64,000 nt of DNA. Origin: Isoetes taiwanensis (taxonomy: Eukaryota > Streptophyta > Lycopodiopsida > Isoetales > Isoetaceae). The stretch's first letter is position 1, and each line of letters begins with the position of its first letter. This document shows, piece by piece, positions 12,291-24,487 of the stretch. The notes under the pieces are model-generated. The model made no database searches, was not told the DNA's origin, and was given only the letters and a program-made list of their open reading frames with translations. The DNA lies in contig JAJEKV010000014.1 of NCBI GenBank assembly GCA_021234155.1, positions 2,976,190 through 3,040,189 of the forward strand, read 5' to 3'. The translations under genes were made by a program, and so were the position numbers.

Positions 12291-12439
12291 GAAACCCTAA
12301 TTTTGAAAAATTTCAAAGTTGGGGAATCCCTATGATTCTAAGGTATTGCTATGCAATTCACGGGCTAACTAGGTTAAAGAGTGCATTCTAAAGATCCTAT
12401 TGCAACAAATTTCATCTAATTTGGACAAAGTTAGGACAA

Positions 12440-12960
12440 ATTAGGACAATTATGGTGTGACCACTCACACAATCTTGAAAAAGCAAATCCGAGAATGGCG
12501 GTTTGGTTTGGGCGCTACTGTGTGAAAGGGACCTTGTTTGGATCGAGGATGATGCCAAACATGCAAACTAAGGATGGAATCCTACTCATCTAAAATCGAG
12601 ATAGGTGGGGATTATTGCCCTTACTTTTCTTCATTTGGTCATGTTTTGGCATAGATGGGTGCTTCGACCACTCACATAGTCTGCGAGGAAAAAATCAGAA
12701 TGGCGATTTGTGCAGGTGCACTCTGTGAGGGTGGGGGCTCCATTTGGAGTTTGGGTTGGCCAATTTCTAGAATCTAAGGGTCAAATCCTACTAAGCGAAT
12801 GGTGGTCGAATGATGCCCTTACTTTCTTCATTTGGTCAAGTTTTGGCATAGATCGGTGCTTTCGACCACTCACCGCGGTCTTGTGAGGACCAAATCCGAG
12901 AATGGCGGTTTGGTTTGAAACACCTTGTGAGGGTGTGAGACCAAAAACTTGAGTTTTGCT
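12440..12960. repeat. Minisatellite, ~195 bp units (copy 2)
   Basis: Three units start near 12460, 12667 and 12861, each with the GACCACTCAC phrase, AAATC.GAGAATGGCG and a CTCTGTGAGGG-like end. This is the counterpart of the array at the left edge of the window. Confidence 0.75.
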
Positions 12961-13099
12961 CCAATTTTGTTGATTCCAAATCGCGAACTTAGTAATACAC
13001 CCTAATTAAGCATGATTTAACACATTAATTTGACAAAACCATAAATTTGTATTTACAAAATTATTTACAATAGACTTAACGGTCTTCTTTCTTAATATA

Positions 13100-13767
13100 C
13101 TTAGCTGACCTCATGTCCTTGGGCATGCATGTTTACCCTTTTACGTGGAGTCGCGTGCTCTGCGAGTCTTCAAAGTGTTGGACAATCTTACGCTTTCGGC
13201 TGCCTCTGTAGCCTTGATAACATGTCATCGATTACCAGCTTGATCTTGTCAAACTCACCAAAATCTACTTAAAGTGAGTCTCGTGAAGGGGGTCACCGGG
13301 ATCAACCATCCATAGCTCCTCTGGGAAGTGCGATCTCGGGCAGCTCGGCAAAATATGAGTCGGTCTTTCTCACGATCGGCTTCCTCCGGGTCTTTGGTCT
13401 CTCGGTGCTTGATGTATTCTTCTTGATTGGCCTGCCTCCTTACGACCTGGTGACCACATGCTCCTCGTAGTATTTAGAGTATTCCTCGTACATCTTCATG
13501 TCTTGGTTATACTCCTTGAGTTTCTTCACACTCAAGCTCGTGCTTGAGTACATAGGACTCCAGCCTTGAGCCTCGGCTTCTTCTTGTCTGCTGCTGCGGA
13601 TGCTTGAGGGACGGCCATCTTGGAGTCTGAGGGGTACCTCTGCTGCGGCTCCTCCTCTTCATTCCCTGCATTAGGGTCCTAAGCCCTCGGTGGGAACATG
13701 GACCCTTATCCCTCATCGACTCGATTATCGGATGAGGATGGCGTCGAACCCGGTTATCTTGCACCAT
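13100..13767 (-). pseudogene. Unrecognised coding-like remnant (copy 2)
   Basis: Minus-strand counterpart of 580-1205. An open stretch of 86 codons is rich in Arg, Ser and Pro and is followed, after frame changes, by a Tyr/Glu/Lys-rich piece containing QDMKMYEEYSKYYEEH. The composition suggests a real but decayed or badly read coding region with a helical charged tail. No family assignment is possible by eye. Confidence 0.25.
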
Positions 13768-16245
13768 TACCTTAATTGTGCGTTATTTTTAACCCCATAA
13801 TCTTAGCGAATTTTTTAAGGGAAGCCAATGTGAAGCACAATTAAGTTAATTTTTTTTTAACCCTAGCGGCACTTTTAGCAGGCGGTGTAGCGGCCAGTCG
13901 AGGGCGGCAACCCCCATGTAGTAGATCTCCTCGGTCAGCAATATACTAAGATCTCGGGAACTCTCAACTAGAGGCGGCTACTACATGCGTCAGAGTGAGA
14001 CAAAGGATATTGATATTCCCTCAAGAAGCACCATGCACAAAGCGCGGGTATTGTAGCGTGATAGTTTAAGGTCTTCCGGAGGTGGCACATGAAGATCTCA
14101 CAAGTAGCTCTAGATAATGGTCATTTCAAGATGAGCTTTCATGGCTCTATCGGACGTGAATTCAAAAGCACCTCGTTTCTATATCAACTATGACCTCACA
14201 CCTAAGCTACGAGGGTGGTAGCATGGAGTTTTCAAATGGCAACCTTAGCGGGACTGTTTGTTGGCTTGGATAGATAAAGCGATACCACATTATTGCTTTT
14301 GGGTTGTGTTTGGACGATGAGATGGCGGCCTTCTAGATTTCTTTGACTTGGCATTCTATTTTGGGGCCCTAACGTCATTATGAGCGATTTTGTGTGACCT
14401 TTGGGGTTGTCTAAACTAGCGGGGTATTAGGTGGTGGTTTCACTCATTTGGGGTTGATTATTGTGTTTTGCTATGCGTCATTATAGTCATTCATTCAGCT
14501 CAATGGAGCACCACTTCACTTTATGGTTCTTATCCACATAAGAAGAGGCGCGCTAGCATTCTCTTCACATGATCATACCTATAAAACTTATGTCGGATCA
14601 TTATTGCCTTGCTTATGTGGTGCACTGGCGGGAAAGGCCGCTCCTTTTCTTGCCTTTTCGATACCGCTGCAACACCTTGAATTTGTTTAGGATCAAGTCA
14701 GTAGCTAGCAGGGATCGCGACGAATAGCTTTTCCGGTCTGGATCTTTCACCATAGGCTGATAAATTTGTGGCTTTGGAAGCATCTTCAGGGCGGTTTCTT
14801 GATCTCGAGGTAAACCACTAATGTGGTATTTAAGTTCTAATGCTCTTAGCATTATAATCTTTCTGCAAAGATTACACTAAAACATTCTTGGATGCTTATA
14901 AGGTCGAATGAAATTTTGTGAGTTCTTGAACAACGAGTTTCTTGGCACAATAAAGTTAGCGATCTGTGTTTTATATAAAGCCGAAAAATTGTTGGCTATT
15001 TCCATCATTTCTCCGTTCTTTCTTATTGGCAAGAAAGGTTCAGGATATTCAAGATATGATTAGAATCTTCTTTTATCAGGGAGGTCTTTGTGGAATTTTG
15101 GAATTATTAGAATGGATTTGAAGTGAAAGAAATGGGATCAATTTAGGGGCGAGCTAGGGATATTATGTGGCGAGGGAGAAGCTTATATATCATGAACCCG
15201 GACTTTTGGGAGGAGTCTTGGCTGACTAGGCATGTGTTTCTAGCCTACTTAGGCTGATTGTTTTTTACATCGACAATGCAAAAACTAAGTTGATCTCATA
15301 TTATGGTACTTCCTTCTCACGTTCGGTGTCTCCAGATTATCTGCTTTGGTTCTTCAATATGTAAAAGAAAGCTTGGAACCTATTTTTCCTAGTACCTTCT
15401 TGTTTACTCTGAAAGTTTACCATATGGGAGATTACCATCGCTTCATGTATACTAGCTACTGAGGCTTGAGAGAATAAGTTTACGCACATAAAGGGCGAAG
15501 ATGTTGAGACTTGTCTGTGGTAATCCTTTATATATGCGAAACATTATACTTATTATTCTGAAATAATATTAAAAAAACTTACGTTCCCCAAAAAAAATAA
15601 AATAAAAATGATAAGCTTGTTTTGGCCTCTTAGAAATTCTTGATGCTCGATGGTTGCAAAAACAACGGACCATTTTGCATTTGGCGGTGATGTCTCAAAA
15701 AGGTGCTTGTTAAGCGCCCCTTAGAGTGCTTGGAATCGGGGTTTGAAAAAGTGGGGGTTAGGCCCTTAAAATTCCGGTTGATGCTCGAGATTTACACTTG
15801 GAACATCAGAGTGCTGGTACGTGTAATTGGCAAATTGCATGTTGTGATTTTGTAGAGACGGCAAATTTCCAGCTTAAAATCCTAGGGGTTGGAAATACCT
15901 ACCTAAAGAATATAGCATGATATATAATATACCTTACAATCTAGATTAGAATTTAGCGTGGTTAAATAAAAGTAGGAAATTAAAAAGCAAAGTAAATAAG
16001 TTAGCCTATGTGAACAGTGAAACTAAAACTAATCCATCATCTCTCCTCCTCGCCTCCTCTCACATTGGATTTTCCCTTCTCGATTTCTCGCTCTCTTAGC
16101 AAAGCATTCATAGCAAGCAGCACGTTTTAAATTCCCATGCTTGCTATGACTGCTCTGCTCAGAAGACTTAGAGTAATGCATCCTTTGAAAATTAAATGTA
16201 ATGGGCAAATTTCCATTATATTTGGATGGCTGGAATTTCATTCGC

Positions 16246-16375
16246 GGTGGTGGTCTAGTGGTAAGGCCTTGGATTGGGGTGATCCCCACCAAGGTTCAAA
16301 ACCCCACAGCTACCATCGGGTGGGAGGCGTGGGTGGAAATCAGGAGACCAAAAATAAAATACAATAAAAATTGGA
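16246..16375 (+). mobile_element. tRNA-derived SINE (copy 2)
   Basis: Counterpart of the SINE at 3728-3860, with the A-box at 16251-16261 and the B-box at 16293-16303. The intervening GGGGTGATCCCCACCAAGG is cleaner here. Presence in both copies shows the SINE inserted before the duplication. Confidence 0.75.
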
Positions 16376-16579
16376 ATTTCTAGTTTGACTTTGTAAAATC
16401 AGATAACATAAATTTATGTGCTAGGGAATGCTTTGGTTTGAGGAATTTAAAGGAAAAAGCCGTGATGGCCAATGGCGGCGTTACCAATAGATAGAAATTT
16501 CGTGCTTGCATTTTCTTGTTTTGGGCAATGGCAGAGGTCTGGCTATGGCGCGCTCTCTATTCGTCGATGCGCTTCAGAT

Positions 16580-16660
16580 CTGTTCAAGATTTTTGAGATC
16601 CTACTACTTGGCGCTGCCTAGTGGCATGACGTTAAAATACTATCTATCTATCTATCTAAA
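16580..16660 (+). mobile_element. Retroposon 3' tail ending in (CTAT)n (copy 2)
   Basis: Counterpart of 4060-4137, with GTGGCATGACGTTAAAATAC followed by CTATCTATCTATCTATCTAAA. The word GACGTTAAAA also precedes the simple tail of the LINE at 40222-40578, suggesting related non-LTR elements. Confidence 0.45.
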
Positions 16661-16869
16661 GTGGCACAGCTCCGGTGCTTTGATGGCGATTTCTTTGTTC
16701 ACGAGGCTTTTCAGGTTTTCTGCATGCTTTTTGTCGAGATTTTGGATTAAATGCATAACTATTTATTGGTATTTTCCTTTTTGTAGGTTTTGAAGGTTTC
16801 TTATAATGGCTGAAAGATCGGTCCACAAGACCTTATTTCTACCTCAAATATGTCTCATTTGCGGTTAAT

Positions 16870-19030
16870 GTGATGTCCCCTACTTCTTATCACGATGCAC
16901 ACATCGTTATCGAGAAGATGGAGAATCCCGGCGATAAGCGGCGGGGCCATCCACGACACCACTCCCGGTGGAATGAGCGATAAGGGGAAGAGTGGATGTG
17001 TCATTCACATCTTCCTTGAATTAAACCTAGGCTGCGAAAGCATGAATAAACATGAGCATAGTATATCAATACATTCACCTCGAAGGGTGAACACATCATA
17101 ATCACCACATATATAACAACATCAACATGAACAATAACAACAAAGGAGATCCTACCGGGGCTCCCGGACTCAAGGGGTTTTGGTGGGGCTTGGGCCTCGA
17201 AGTCATTACCTTTGTTTGAAGTTTTCTCTAAAGTGGCACAACTCGGTGCTTTGATGGCGATTTCTTTGTTCCACGAGGCTTTTCGGGTTTTACTGCATGC
17301 TTTTTGTGAGATTTTGGATTAAATGCATAACTATTTATTGATATTTTCCTTTTTGTAGGTTTTGAAGGTTTCTTATAATGGCTGAAAGATCCGGTCACAA
17401 GAAAGACCTTATTTCTACTTCTAAATATGTCTACATTTGCGGTTAATGTAGCGTCCCCTACTTCTTATCACGATGCACACATGGTTATCGAGGAAGATGG
17501 AGCATTCCCACGACAACCAAACTGGCGGGGGCCATCCACGATACCACTCCCGATTGGAATGAGCGATGGGGAAGAGTGGATGTGTCATTCACTGTCTTCC
17601 TTGGTCATTGAATAAACATGAGCACATAATAGCGATATATCAATACATTCACCTCGAAGGGTGAACACATCATAATCACCATATATATAACAACATCAAC
17701 ATGAACAATAACAACAAAGGAGATCCTACCGGGGCTCGGACTCAAGGGGTTTGGTGGCGGCTTGGGCCTCGAAGTCATTACGGAGGCGAATTCATGGCAA
17801 TGGATTTGGGCTGGCATAAAACTATAGGCGAGGGTAGTCCACACCATCCGCCCCTCACATTGCACACTTTGCGGTGTAGGTTGAAAAGTATTGGGGCCGA
17901 GGCGTGCTTGCGGGGTACATAGCCAAAACGGCTACTCTTGGGTTGCATCTCCAGAGCCCCGATGAGGCGGGGAGGAGAGTCACCTCTCCTCGGGGGCATG
18001 CATGCCCATCCGCCGGTGGCTAGAGGGCCCTTTGCCCTTATTGACTTAACCTCATGGAAGGCGGCGCATAAGCCCCAAAGGTGTCGATCTCATGCCTTGC
18101 CCACCGCAGGGTGGCAAGCCATTAAGCCTAGCTCACTAAGGTTCTGGTAGGCTTTGCACACCAGGAACTCTTACGTGATGGGACAAGTCCCCTTTTTCAT
18201 CGGCCTAGCCCCTCCACCCACAACCGGGCCGGGCTCCTTGTGCCGGGCCGCCAAGTAATTGGGAACTAGTAGGCTACCTAGAATCATCTGCTACCGGGGC
18301 TTTAGGCCTCTACCCCCTTCCCAATACATGGAGGTCACAAAGTGAAATACCAACATCATCACATAACTAAAATGAAGAATAACATCTAATCTATCTACCT
18401 AAACATCCGGTGTTAGGTTCCTTTGTTAGGAGCTTATGATCTCCGGGATTTGTAAGGCCTCTACTCTTGGACTACATGCTAAACTAGCTTATTGCCTAGC
18501 CAAAGGCTGACTTTACTGCTGAGAATGGCTGATTACCTAGGTCTTGACCTGCTCCAAATCCTCGGAATGCATCCATGCCTCTGATCACTGCTAAAAGGCT
18601 GGCGCTGCTACTCGGCGATTACGTTATGCAAAGGCGGCTTCTGAGCACAGCAATCGCGGTTTGGAGTCCTAACTTGGCGGAATGGCTCAAAGAACCCTAA
18701 ATCTTGAAAAGAAGGAAGGGAGCTCAAGGAAAACCCTAAATGCAAAGAGAAGAAAAGGTTTAAGGTTTAAGGGGAAGCCCTTATATAGAAACCCTTAGGG
18801 TTAGGTTAAACATTGGCCAAATGGGGTTTAGCCATTTGGCAATGGGAATCCATGGGATTTATAATTGTGTATGTTTATTTAACATGCACAACATTGAGTT
18901 GCCCCCTAGGTGCAACTCTTGCCCCTAGGTGCAACCTTTTTGACCTCAAGTACATGTCATTTGTGACATATGCGTGTATTTATTATATATAATATATGTA
19001 TTCGAGTATATTATCTTTGGAGCGTCCTGA
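16870..19030 (-). repeat. LTR-like block on the minus strand (copy 2)
   Basis: Counterpart of 4340-6510. The minus-strand start resembles GACGCTCCAAAGATAATATA and the end GTAGGGGACATCACATT, comparable to TGTGACGTTCC...GAGCGTCACA in the two well-defined LTRs of this window. The TATATAAG box lies near 18780. The ~575 bp internal duplication is clear here (16660-17230 and 17230-17800). Confidence 0.5.
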
Positions 19031-20699
19031 TTAATGGAGTTAGCCCTGCTTGGCGAGAGATTCAAATGTTTACGCTTGCATGCTTTCTAACTTTGGGGAT
19101 AATCGGCATCGGCAGCTCTACTTTGCTTCCGGCATGTTTTTCTTGAGACTCTTGCGGCCTTGGAAGATCAAGGTCCTTATCGACTTATTATTTCTCTTTT
19201 TACTTAGCCAATGCAAGGCTTCTTCCTCAATTTTCGATTCTTGTTCTCTTTGGAAGCGACTCTACTCACAGTTTTTAGCGGCCCAACTTGCATAATTCCC
19301 ACAAAAGAATTATTTCTTTTTTCTATTCAATTTGCTCTACATTCATCAATGGTGCAAAAATCGACCTATTTGGGGCATCAATCCACATTCGTTTTGACTC
19401 TTTTTGCATTCTATTTTTTTTTGCTGAAGTAATTTGAAGTTGGCATCTAGATATCTTGCTTTCGGAATAATAAGAATGAGTTTGAATAGATCGAAGTTCT
19501 TGAAGTTTGCCTCCCATTTTACTCTTTCTTTCTGAGGCCAGGGCTGATCGATCTCCTTTTACGATCTATTTCCTTTTTATCTCTTACGACCCGCAGTCCG
19601 GATCTATCTCCTTTTTATCTCTTATAGCCCGCAGTCCACCATTGCAGCTCTGATCCACCATCATCTTCTCTTTGGCTCTACACCTTGCACGGATCTCGAG
19701 AAAAATGCAAGGTAGAGAGCACAAAGCTGTACAAGTTCGATGGCGGGGAGCATTTTTACCGTCGAGCATTTTTTGTAACAGTTTGTATACGTTTTGTAAT
19801 AGTTTGATAATAAAAGTGTTCAAAGTTATTCAGTGTTTTAACAGTGTTATGGCGGCGATCTAAGCAGCGCCAGCCAGAAACCACAGGCCAAAAAGTTATC
19901 TATTTTAAACACTTAGCAAAAAATCCAGGAATTTCCACCTACTATATTAAACACTTAGCAAAACAAGGTGCTGCACACGAAGGGTTGCCCTCCGGTGTCC
20001 TGAAGGGATGTGCGCATAGTCTTTGATGCATAGTGCTCCGAATTAAGAATAAGTTCATGATTGTTTAACTTCATTGATCTCAACAAAACTAATGTTAAAC
20101 ACAGATGTTACTCCTTGCAACATATTGGTCCGGCTCAAAAATTGAAAGTTTTGCAAGTTTTAGCACAAAAATCCAGCTTAATATGCTTTGCAAGTTGAAG
20201 CTCTGCTCAAAAAACATATGCGGCAACAAGAAGCTTTGCTCAAAAATATTTGTGGCAACAAGAAGCTTTGCAACATGAATTGAATCTCTTTCAAGTTAAA
20301 ATGCATTGAATGGATGCCTTGGCTTTGAGAAGGCGGCTCAAGCAAGTCGAAAGGCCATGAGGAGAATCCTCAAGTGATCCATGGATCTCCAGCGGGGAAG
20401 CGTGTGTGGCCCTCTGCGTAAACAACCTGCGAACTAAAACATCTAAGTAGCTAAAGGAGGAAATCAACGAGACTCAGTTAGTAGTAGCGGCGGATTGGGC
20501 TTGTCATCATATTTTTTATCAAGTTTTGGGCATTCCATCTAGAAGGAATCATCGATTCTTAAGCCCTTGATTGATGATATGGCCTTGCTGGCGAGCTTAA
20601 AATCGGGCAAACCCCTCCCTGATTCTGCCCCTCTTCCATAGGCAATCGAATAGGCATATGTCCCCAACATTAGATTTCAAAGGCTGCTTTTATTTTAGC

Positions 20700-21040
20700 T
20701 GCCCAATTTTGCACCCACTTGCTCATAGGTCAAGCTTGTACACGAAAAATTTATAAGCTCTTTTGCAAATGGGATGTGTGGCAAAGCAAAGCCAGAGTTA
20801 AGGGTGTCAACTTATCCGGTATCTTCACTTTTATATCCACTTTAAATCTTCCAAAATTTGTATAACCCGATTATTACCCTTCCATGCGGTAGAATGCATT
20901 GGGTTTCTTCCATGTCTATCTCTCATGTTTACTAGAATGACATCTACGCACCCACAGTGGTGGGAAGCAAGCTTAGCGACTATGCAATCAATATTTTTGC
21001 TTGTCCCATAGCGGCTACATAATGAAGAAGCGTAACACTT
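20700..21040 (-). pseudogene. Ankyrin-repeat-like coding relic (copy 2)
   Basis: Counterpart of 8167-8525. This copy reads continuously through RDRHGRNPMHSTAWKGN, a typical ankyrin turn-plus-helix (D..G.TPLH.AA..G), preceded by VDVILVNM. Upstream it reads AAYGTSKNIDCIVAKLA in another frame. The family call is good; the gene is incomplete and frame-broken. Confidence 0.55.
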
Positions 21041-22089
21041 GTCACCATTGGTTGCGGTCTAGCGATATCATGGTTGTTTTGTGGGTACTTAAACATGAAA
21101 AATGTATTTTGCTATTCAATATATATATGGCGGTATAACTTTAATATTAGAACTAAGAGACCAATACAAGTTGATGAACACAAACAAGTCCCCAAGACAA
21201 GTCTAGTGCCCATACTAATTTATAGGGCCATAAAAGCCCCATGTATAATTAAATTAGGTTTCACAATTGGGCATTTCACACACGGAGAAAATATCCAAAG
21301 ACACTTTCTCCGGTGTAAATTCGCAAAAGGTTGACTTTTTGTTTTGATAAAGCATGTATGAAGTTTTTATTATGACTCTGCAATACATGACAAATTTCTA
21401 GCATTATGCTCGAAGCAATATGGATTCCCAATGTGTATTCAAACACGATGACCAAGGACTTAGCTCAGTATTTTCAATGGTCAGAGAAAATAATATCAAA
21501 CAGTGAGAATAGTTTACGTAACTGACTTTCTACTCCATCTTCCAACTAATTCTACTCCCTTTTCTTGTATATAACAGCAAATCCATATGTTCACCACCAA
21601 TTATTATTGGGCTGATTCAAAATGCTTTCATCAAGTCTTTGAAATTTGCTGAGCGCCATATTCATCTTCTTCTTCCTTAAATGTCTTACACCAATCTTCA
21701 AACACCCATTACTTTCCGGTATTTTCATTTCCTAATAAAACACATGCTCAAGCCCCAGTTAGAAGTAAGCTCAGATTGACCTTTGAAAGAAACTAGCAAC
21801 ATACAAAATTTACAGCGGACATGAGGATATTGAAGTAGGTTAGGTGTAAGAAATGGAGAGTGATTCAAGGATCTAATGGTGGGAAGGGCTTCTTGATCCC
21901 TGGATCCCCACCTTAGACACTGCATTGATAAGATATGGAAAATTTGCTCTAAGTTTGCTACGATGCTTTTGACTATGATGCCCATTCAAAATACATGAAA
22001 GTTGTAAATTACAACAAGGCGGGCTTTTTGGCGAGGTTACAAAATATCGTATGCAACCGAAGTCAGACCTAAATGGGTATTTTGCTATG

Positions 22090-22925
22090 CTAAAAAGCGG
22101 TGATCCATGGTGCAAGTACTCTAACTAGATGGGATATGCAGCGGTATGTAACTCTAAAGAAGAGATTAAAAGGCTTGGCGGGGAGATATTGTGGTTGCTT
22201 GGAGGGGCACGCAGATTCTGAGTTAGAGTGGCTAGAAAATATCAAAGATTTTTTATGCCCTTTAGGATTGAAATATCCTCGTGAAAGTAGAGAGTGGATT
22301 TTTACACCTTTACACAACCAAGAATAGTCGATCCGGCTATAACAAAAGCGAGTGCTAGCTTCTCTGCTCCAAGAGTTCAGGAACAAAGCCTTTAAGAAGA
22401 AATGTGAAGATCTCTGGTCAACATTAAGAATAGTTAATGAGAAAGATATAGTACCCAAATTGCCGGGGTTATTATTCAGCGAAAACTTCAAGATGCTTGA
22501 AATTTTGTGGATAACACACCATGGACATATTCTCATGTGGGCCTGAGTTTGTCTTGAGCTTCGATATATCGGAATATCTCTGACCCACATTGAACCACAT
22601 GCTGTCACCATAACTTGGAAGCTCATTTGCATCACGCTAGATGGGTACCTTGGATTTGGAAAAGGGTTACTGTTCAAAAACGGACGAGACCCAGCTTTAT
22701 AGAATGGCGGATCTAAGAGATAGTTTATCGACCAAATCAAGTGGAAATTCTCCATCCTTATTAGTGCGCACAAGATAAAACTAACACAATTTACTCATGA
22801 TGCGGGTGCGATGCTTCTATTTGATTTGCCATAATCTTGAGAGAATGCAACACATTTCGATTGAAATGGAAAGAGGATAATAGAAAAGGAACTAGATACA
22901 ACCTAGATTATCATTGTCCTCTGCT
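22090..22925 (+). pseudogene. Class-3 lipase (PLA1/DAD1-like) relic (copy 2)
   Basis: Two open stretches (22100-22327 and 22352-22546) plus further frames give lipase-3 family signatures in the right order. LEWLENIKDFL corresponds to the ..EWL.D..D. segment after the first strands. NKAFKKKCEDLW and TLRIVNEKDIVPKLPG correspond to the GN..F......LRVVN..D.VP..PG block, where the acidic catalytic residue lies. TPWTYSHVGLSL corresponds to W.Y.HVG.EL, and CHNLERMQHI to the C-terminal HNLE..LH. The GxSxG nucleophile motif is not evident, and frames change several times, so this is a relic or an incorrectly read gene. It may be intron-interrupted. Identification rests on motif order, not on a database search. 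Confidence 0.6.
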
Positions 22926-23148
22926 TGAAGGAACTTGTCATTGCAAGAACTCAAGCGCTTGAAGGAGCGTGTTGTTCTTTGTTTTTTAGTTGTTCGCCCG
23001 AGCAAATCGTAGGCAAGAAACTTGTTAGTTGCAGAACCAAAAGCACAATCTCAGCTCGAACACGGAACCCCGGGCTTAAAAACTATGGCGGTAGGATAGA
23101 GCGACCTAGAGCCTATCGGTTTGGCATAAAGAACGCTACCGAGAGGGA

Positions 23149-23578
23149 TCAGGACATCAAAAGCTCTAAACCGGCTGACCATGACCTTGGGAGCCTTGGA
23201 ATGCATGGCGGGACCTTATGGCGGCGATGATAATCCTTGGCGGTAGAAAGATCGGTCGGCAACCTTCTGTTTAGCAGCGAGGTACGCATTGATGGAGCCT
23301 TTGGTCCTCTTCTTAGTTGAAGAAGGAGAACTAATTGGCGAACACCGCGAACTTTTACTACTACCGCCTTTGCAAGCAAAAAGAAGAGCCACACGGCGAG
23401 AGGCATAGCCATAGCCGGAAACCCGGATCTGAAGGGGATTAGAAACGACGCGGGGCTGACAGCCCGGTTCGCGGCGGCGGGCCGGTTTGAGGCGATCACC
23501 CGCATATTCTAAGCATATCTTAGGCATATATTTGGATATCCCGAAACCCACATAAACGAGGTTTGCCCCTAGGGACAA
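23149..23578 (-). CDS. Hypothetical coding-like stretch (copy 2)
   Basis: A 120-codon minus-strand open stretch contains YVGFGISKYMPKICLEY, and a Ser-rich segment SSPSSTKKRTKGSINAYLAA. It could be the N-terminal part of a Ser/Lys-rich nuclear protein or chance. I do not recognise it. Confidence 0.22.
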
Positions 23579-23811
23579 CCCAAAAATCAGGAATTTCCAC
23601 CTACTGGTGGTTTAGTTGTAAGAATTCCTTTTTTTTTTAACCCCGCTTGGAATACCCTCAGCGCATCCATGGAATGCCATATAGAGGATTGGGTGCACAA
23701 GGTACCACACGTTCGTGTGGACGACAGCTGTCGGCTTCATGGAATTACAACCGTCCATTTTTGTTTCATAGCTATTAGGTCTATCTAACCACACTTGGCA
23801 ACGAAGAGCTC

Positions 23812-24487
23812 ATGGCTATGGCGGTAAGGGCGCCCATTCTAGGAGTTCCGGCACTGCAAACCTTCTCCACCACCACCAGAAGCAGGCCGGCATTTGCAAA
23901 AGCCATTCCGCCAGTTTCTTCCACGCTTAAATCGCAGGAAAATGTCGAAATTAGGGCAAAATCCATAGCCGGAGCTCTGTTTGGTGCTTTAGCTAATTCT
24001 TCTTCTTCGCAGGCTTTGCAGCATATTGTGGATGCCGGATCTGAAGTAAGAAAGTCTGGATTAGGAGTATTGCGGCTTCGGTTGGCTTTGGATTGGAACT
24101 TTGTTAAATTTAGGGGCTGTGTCAGAAGCTTTTGCAGCTCAAGAGCCTTCTAATGATTCAAGAGGATTATTGCTTCTTGGAATAATACTTCCGGCAATAG
24201 GTTGGGTTTTGTTTAACATTTTGCAGCCTGCATTGAATCAGCTGAACAAGATGAGGTCTTCCAAAGGACTGATTGCCGGAATTGGAATTGGGGCTGCCGT
24301 TGCGGGATCATCTTTTCTGCTAGATTCTTCTTCTGCGCAGGCTGCCGAGGAGATTGCTAGCATTGCAGATGCCGATAACAGAGGTACTCTTCTTTTGATA
24401 GTCATTCTCCCTGCTCTGGGCTGGGTTCTTTTCAACATTCTTCAGCCTGCTCTCAATCAGTTCAACAAAATGAAATCAAAGAAGTAA
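23812..24487 (+). pseudogene. psbY: psbY, photosystem II PsbY polyprotein, frame-broken in this sequence
   Basis: PsbY is nucleus-encoded and imported into chloroplasts, where a polyprotein is processed into two small single-span thylakoid proteins at the edge of photosystem II. The start at 23812 opens a plastid transit peptide with few acidic residues. Two mature units are visible, each with the family core GWVLFNILQPALNQ: one preceded by DSRGLLLLGIILPAI (about 24149-24255), the second by DNRGTLLLIVILPAL (about 24370-24486). They are separated by a thylakoid-targeting hydrophobic stretch with an AQAAEE-type cleavage region. The frame is lost near 24070 and again near 24102. The middle piece reads AASVGFGLEL in a third frame, so two single-base losses explain everything. 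Either this copy is a very recent pseudogene or the sequence contains consensus errors. A 68 nt intron from GTAAG at 24046 to TTTAG does not restore the frame. Confidence 0.9.

Larger units (their letters stand above)
12424..23656. repeat. Copy 2 of the ~11.3 kb direct segmental duplication
   Basis: Collinear counterpart of 32-11391, running from the minisatellite to the point just upstream of psbY where GCTTGGAATACCC gives way to unique sequence. It lacks the MITE found in copy 1 at 10409-10678 and keeps an uninterrupted target site there. Some coding relics read further in one copy and some in the other, as expected if many of the frame breaks are consensus errors. Confidence 0.92.

Noticed and set aside
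22090-22773. 227-codon minus-strand open stretch
   Set aside because: It is antisense to the lipase-like relic on the plus strand, which has family motifs; the copy-1 counterpart is not open.
24046-24113. A 68 nt mini-intron (GTAAG to TTTAG) to repair psbY
   Set aside because: The exon frames do not rejoin after removing it, while two single-base losses explain all three frames and keep conserved residues.
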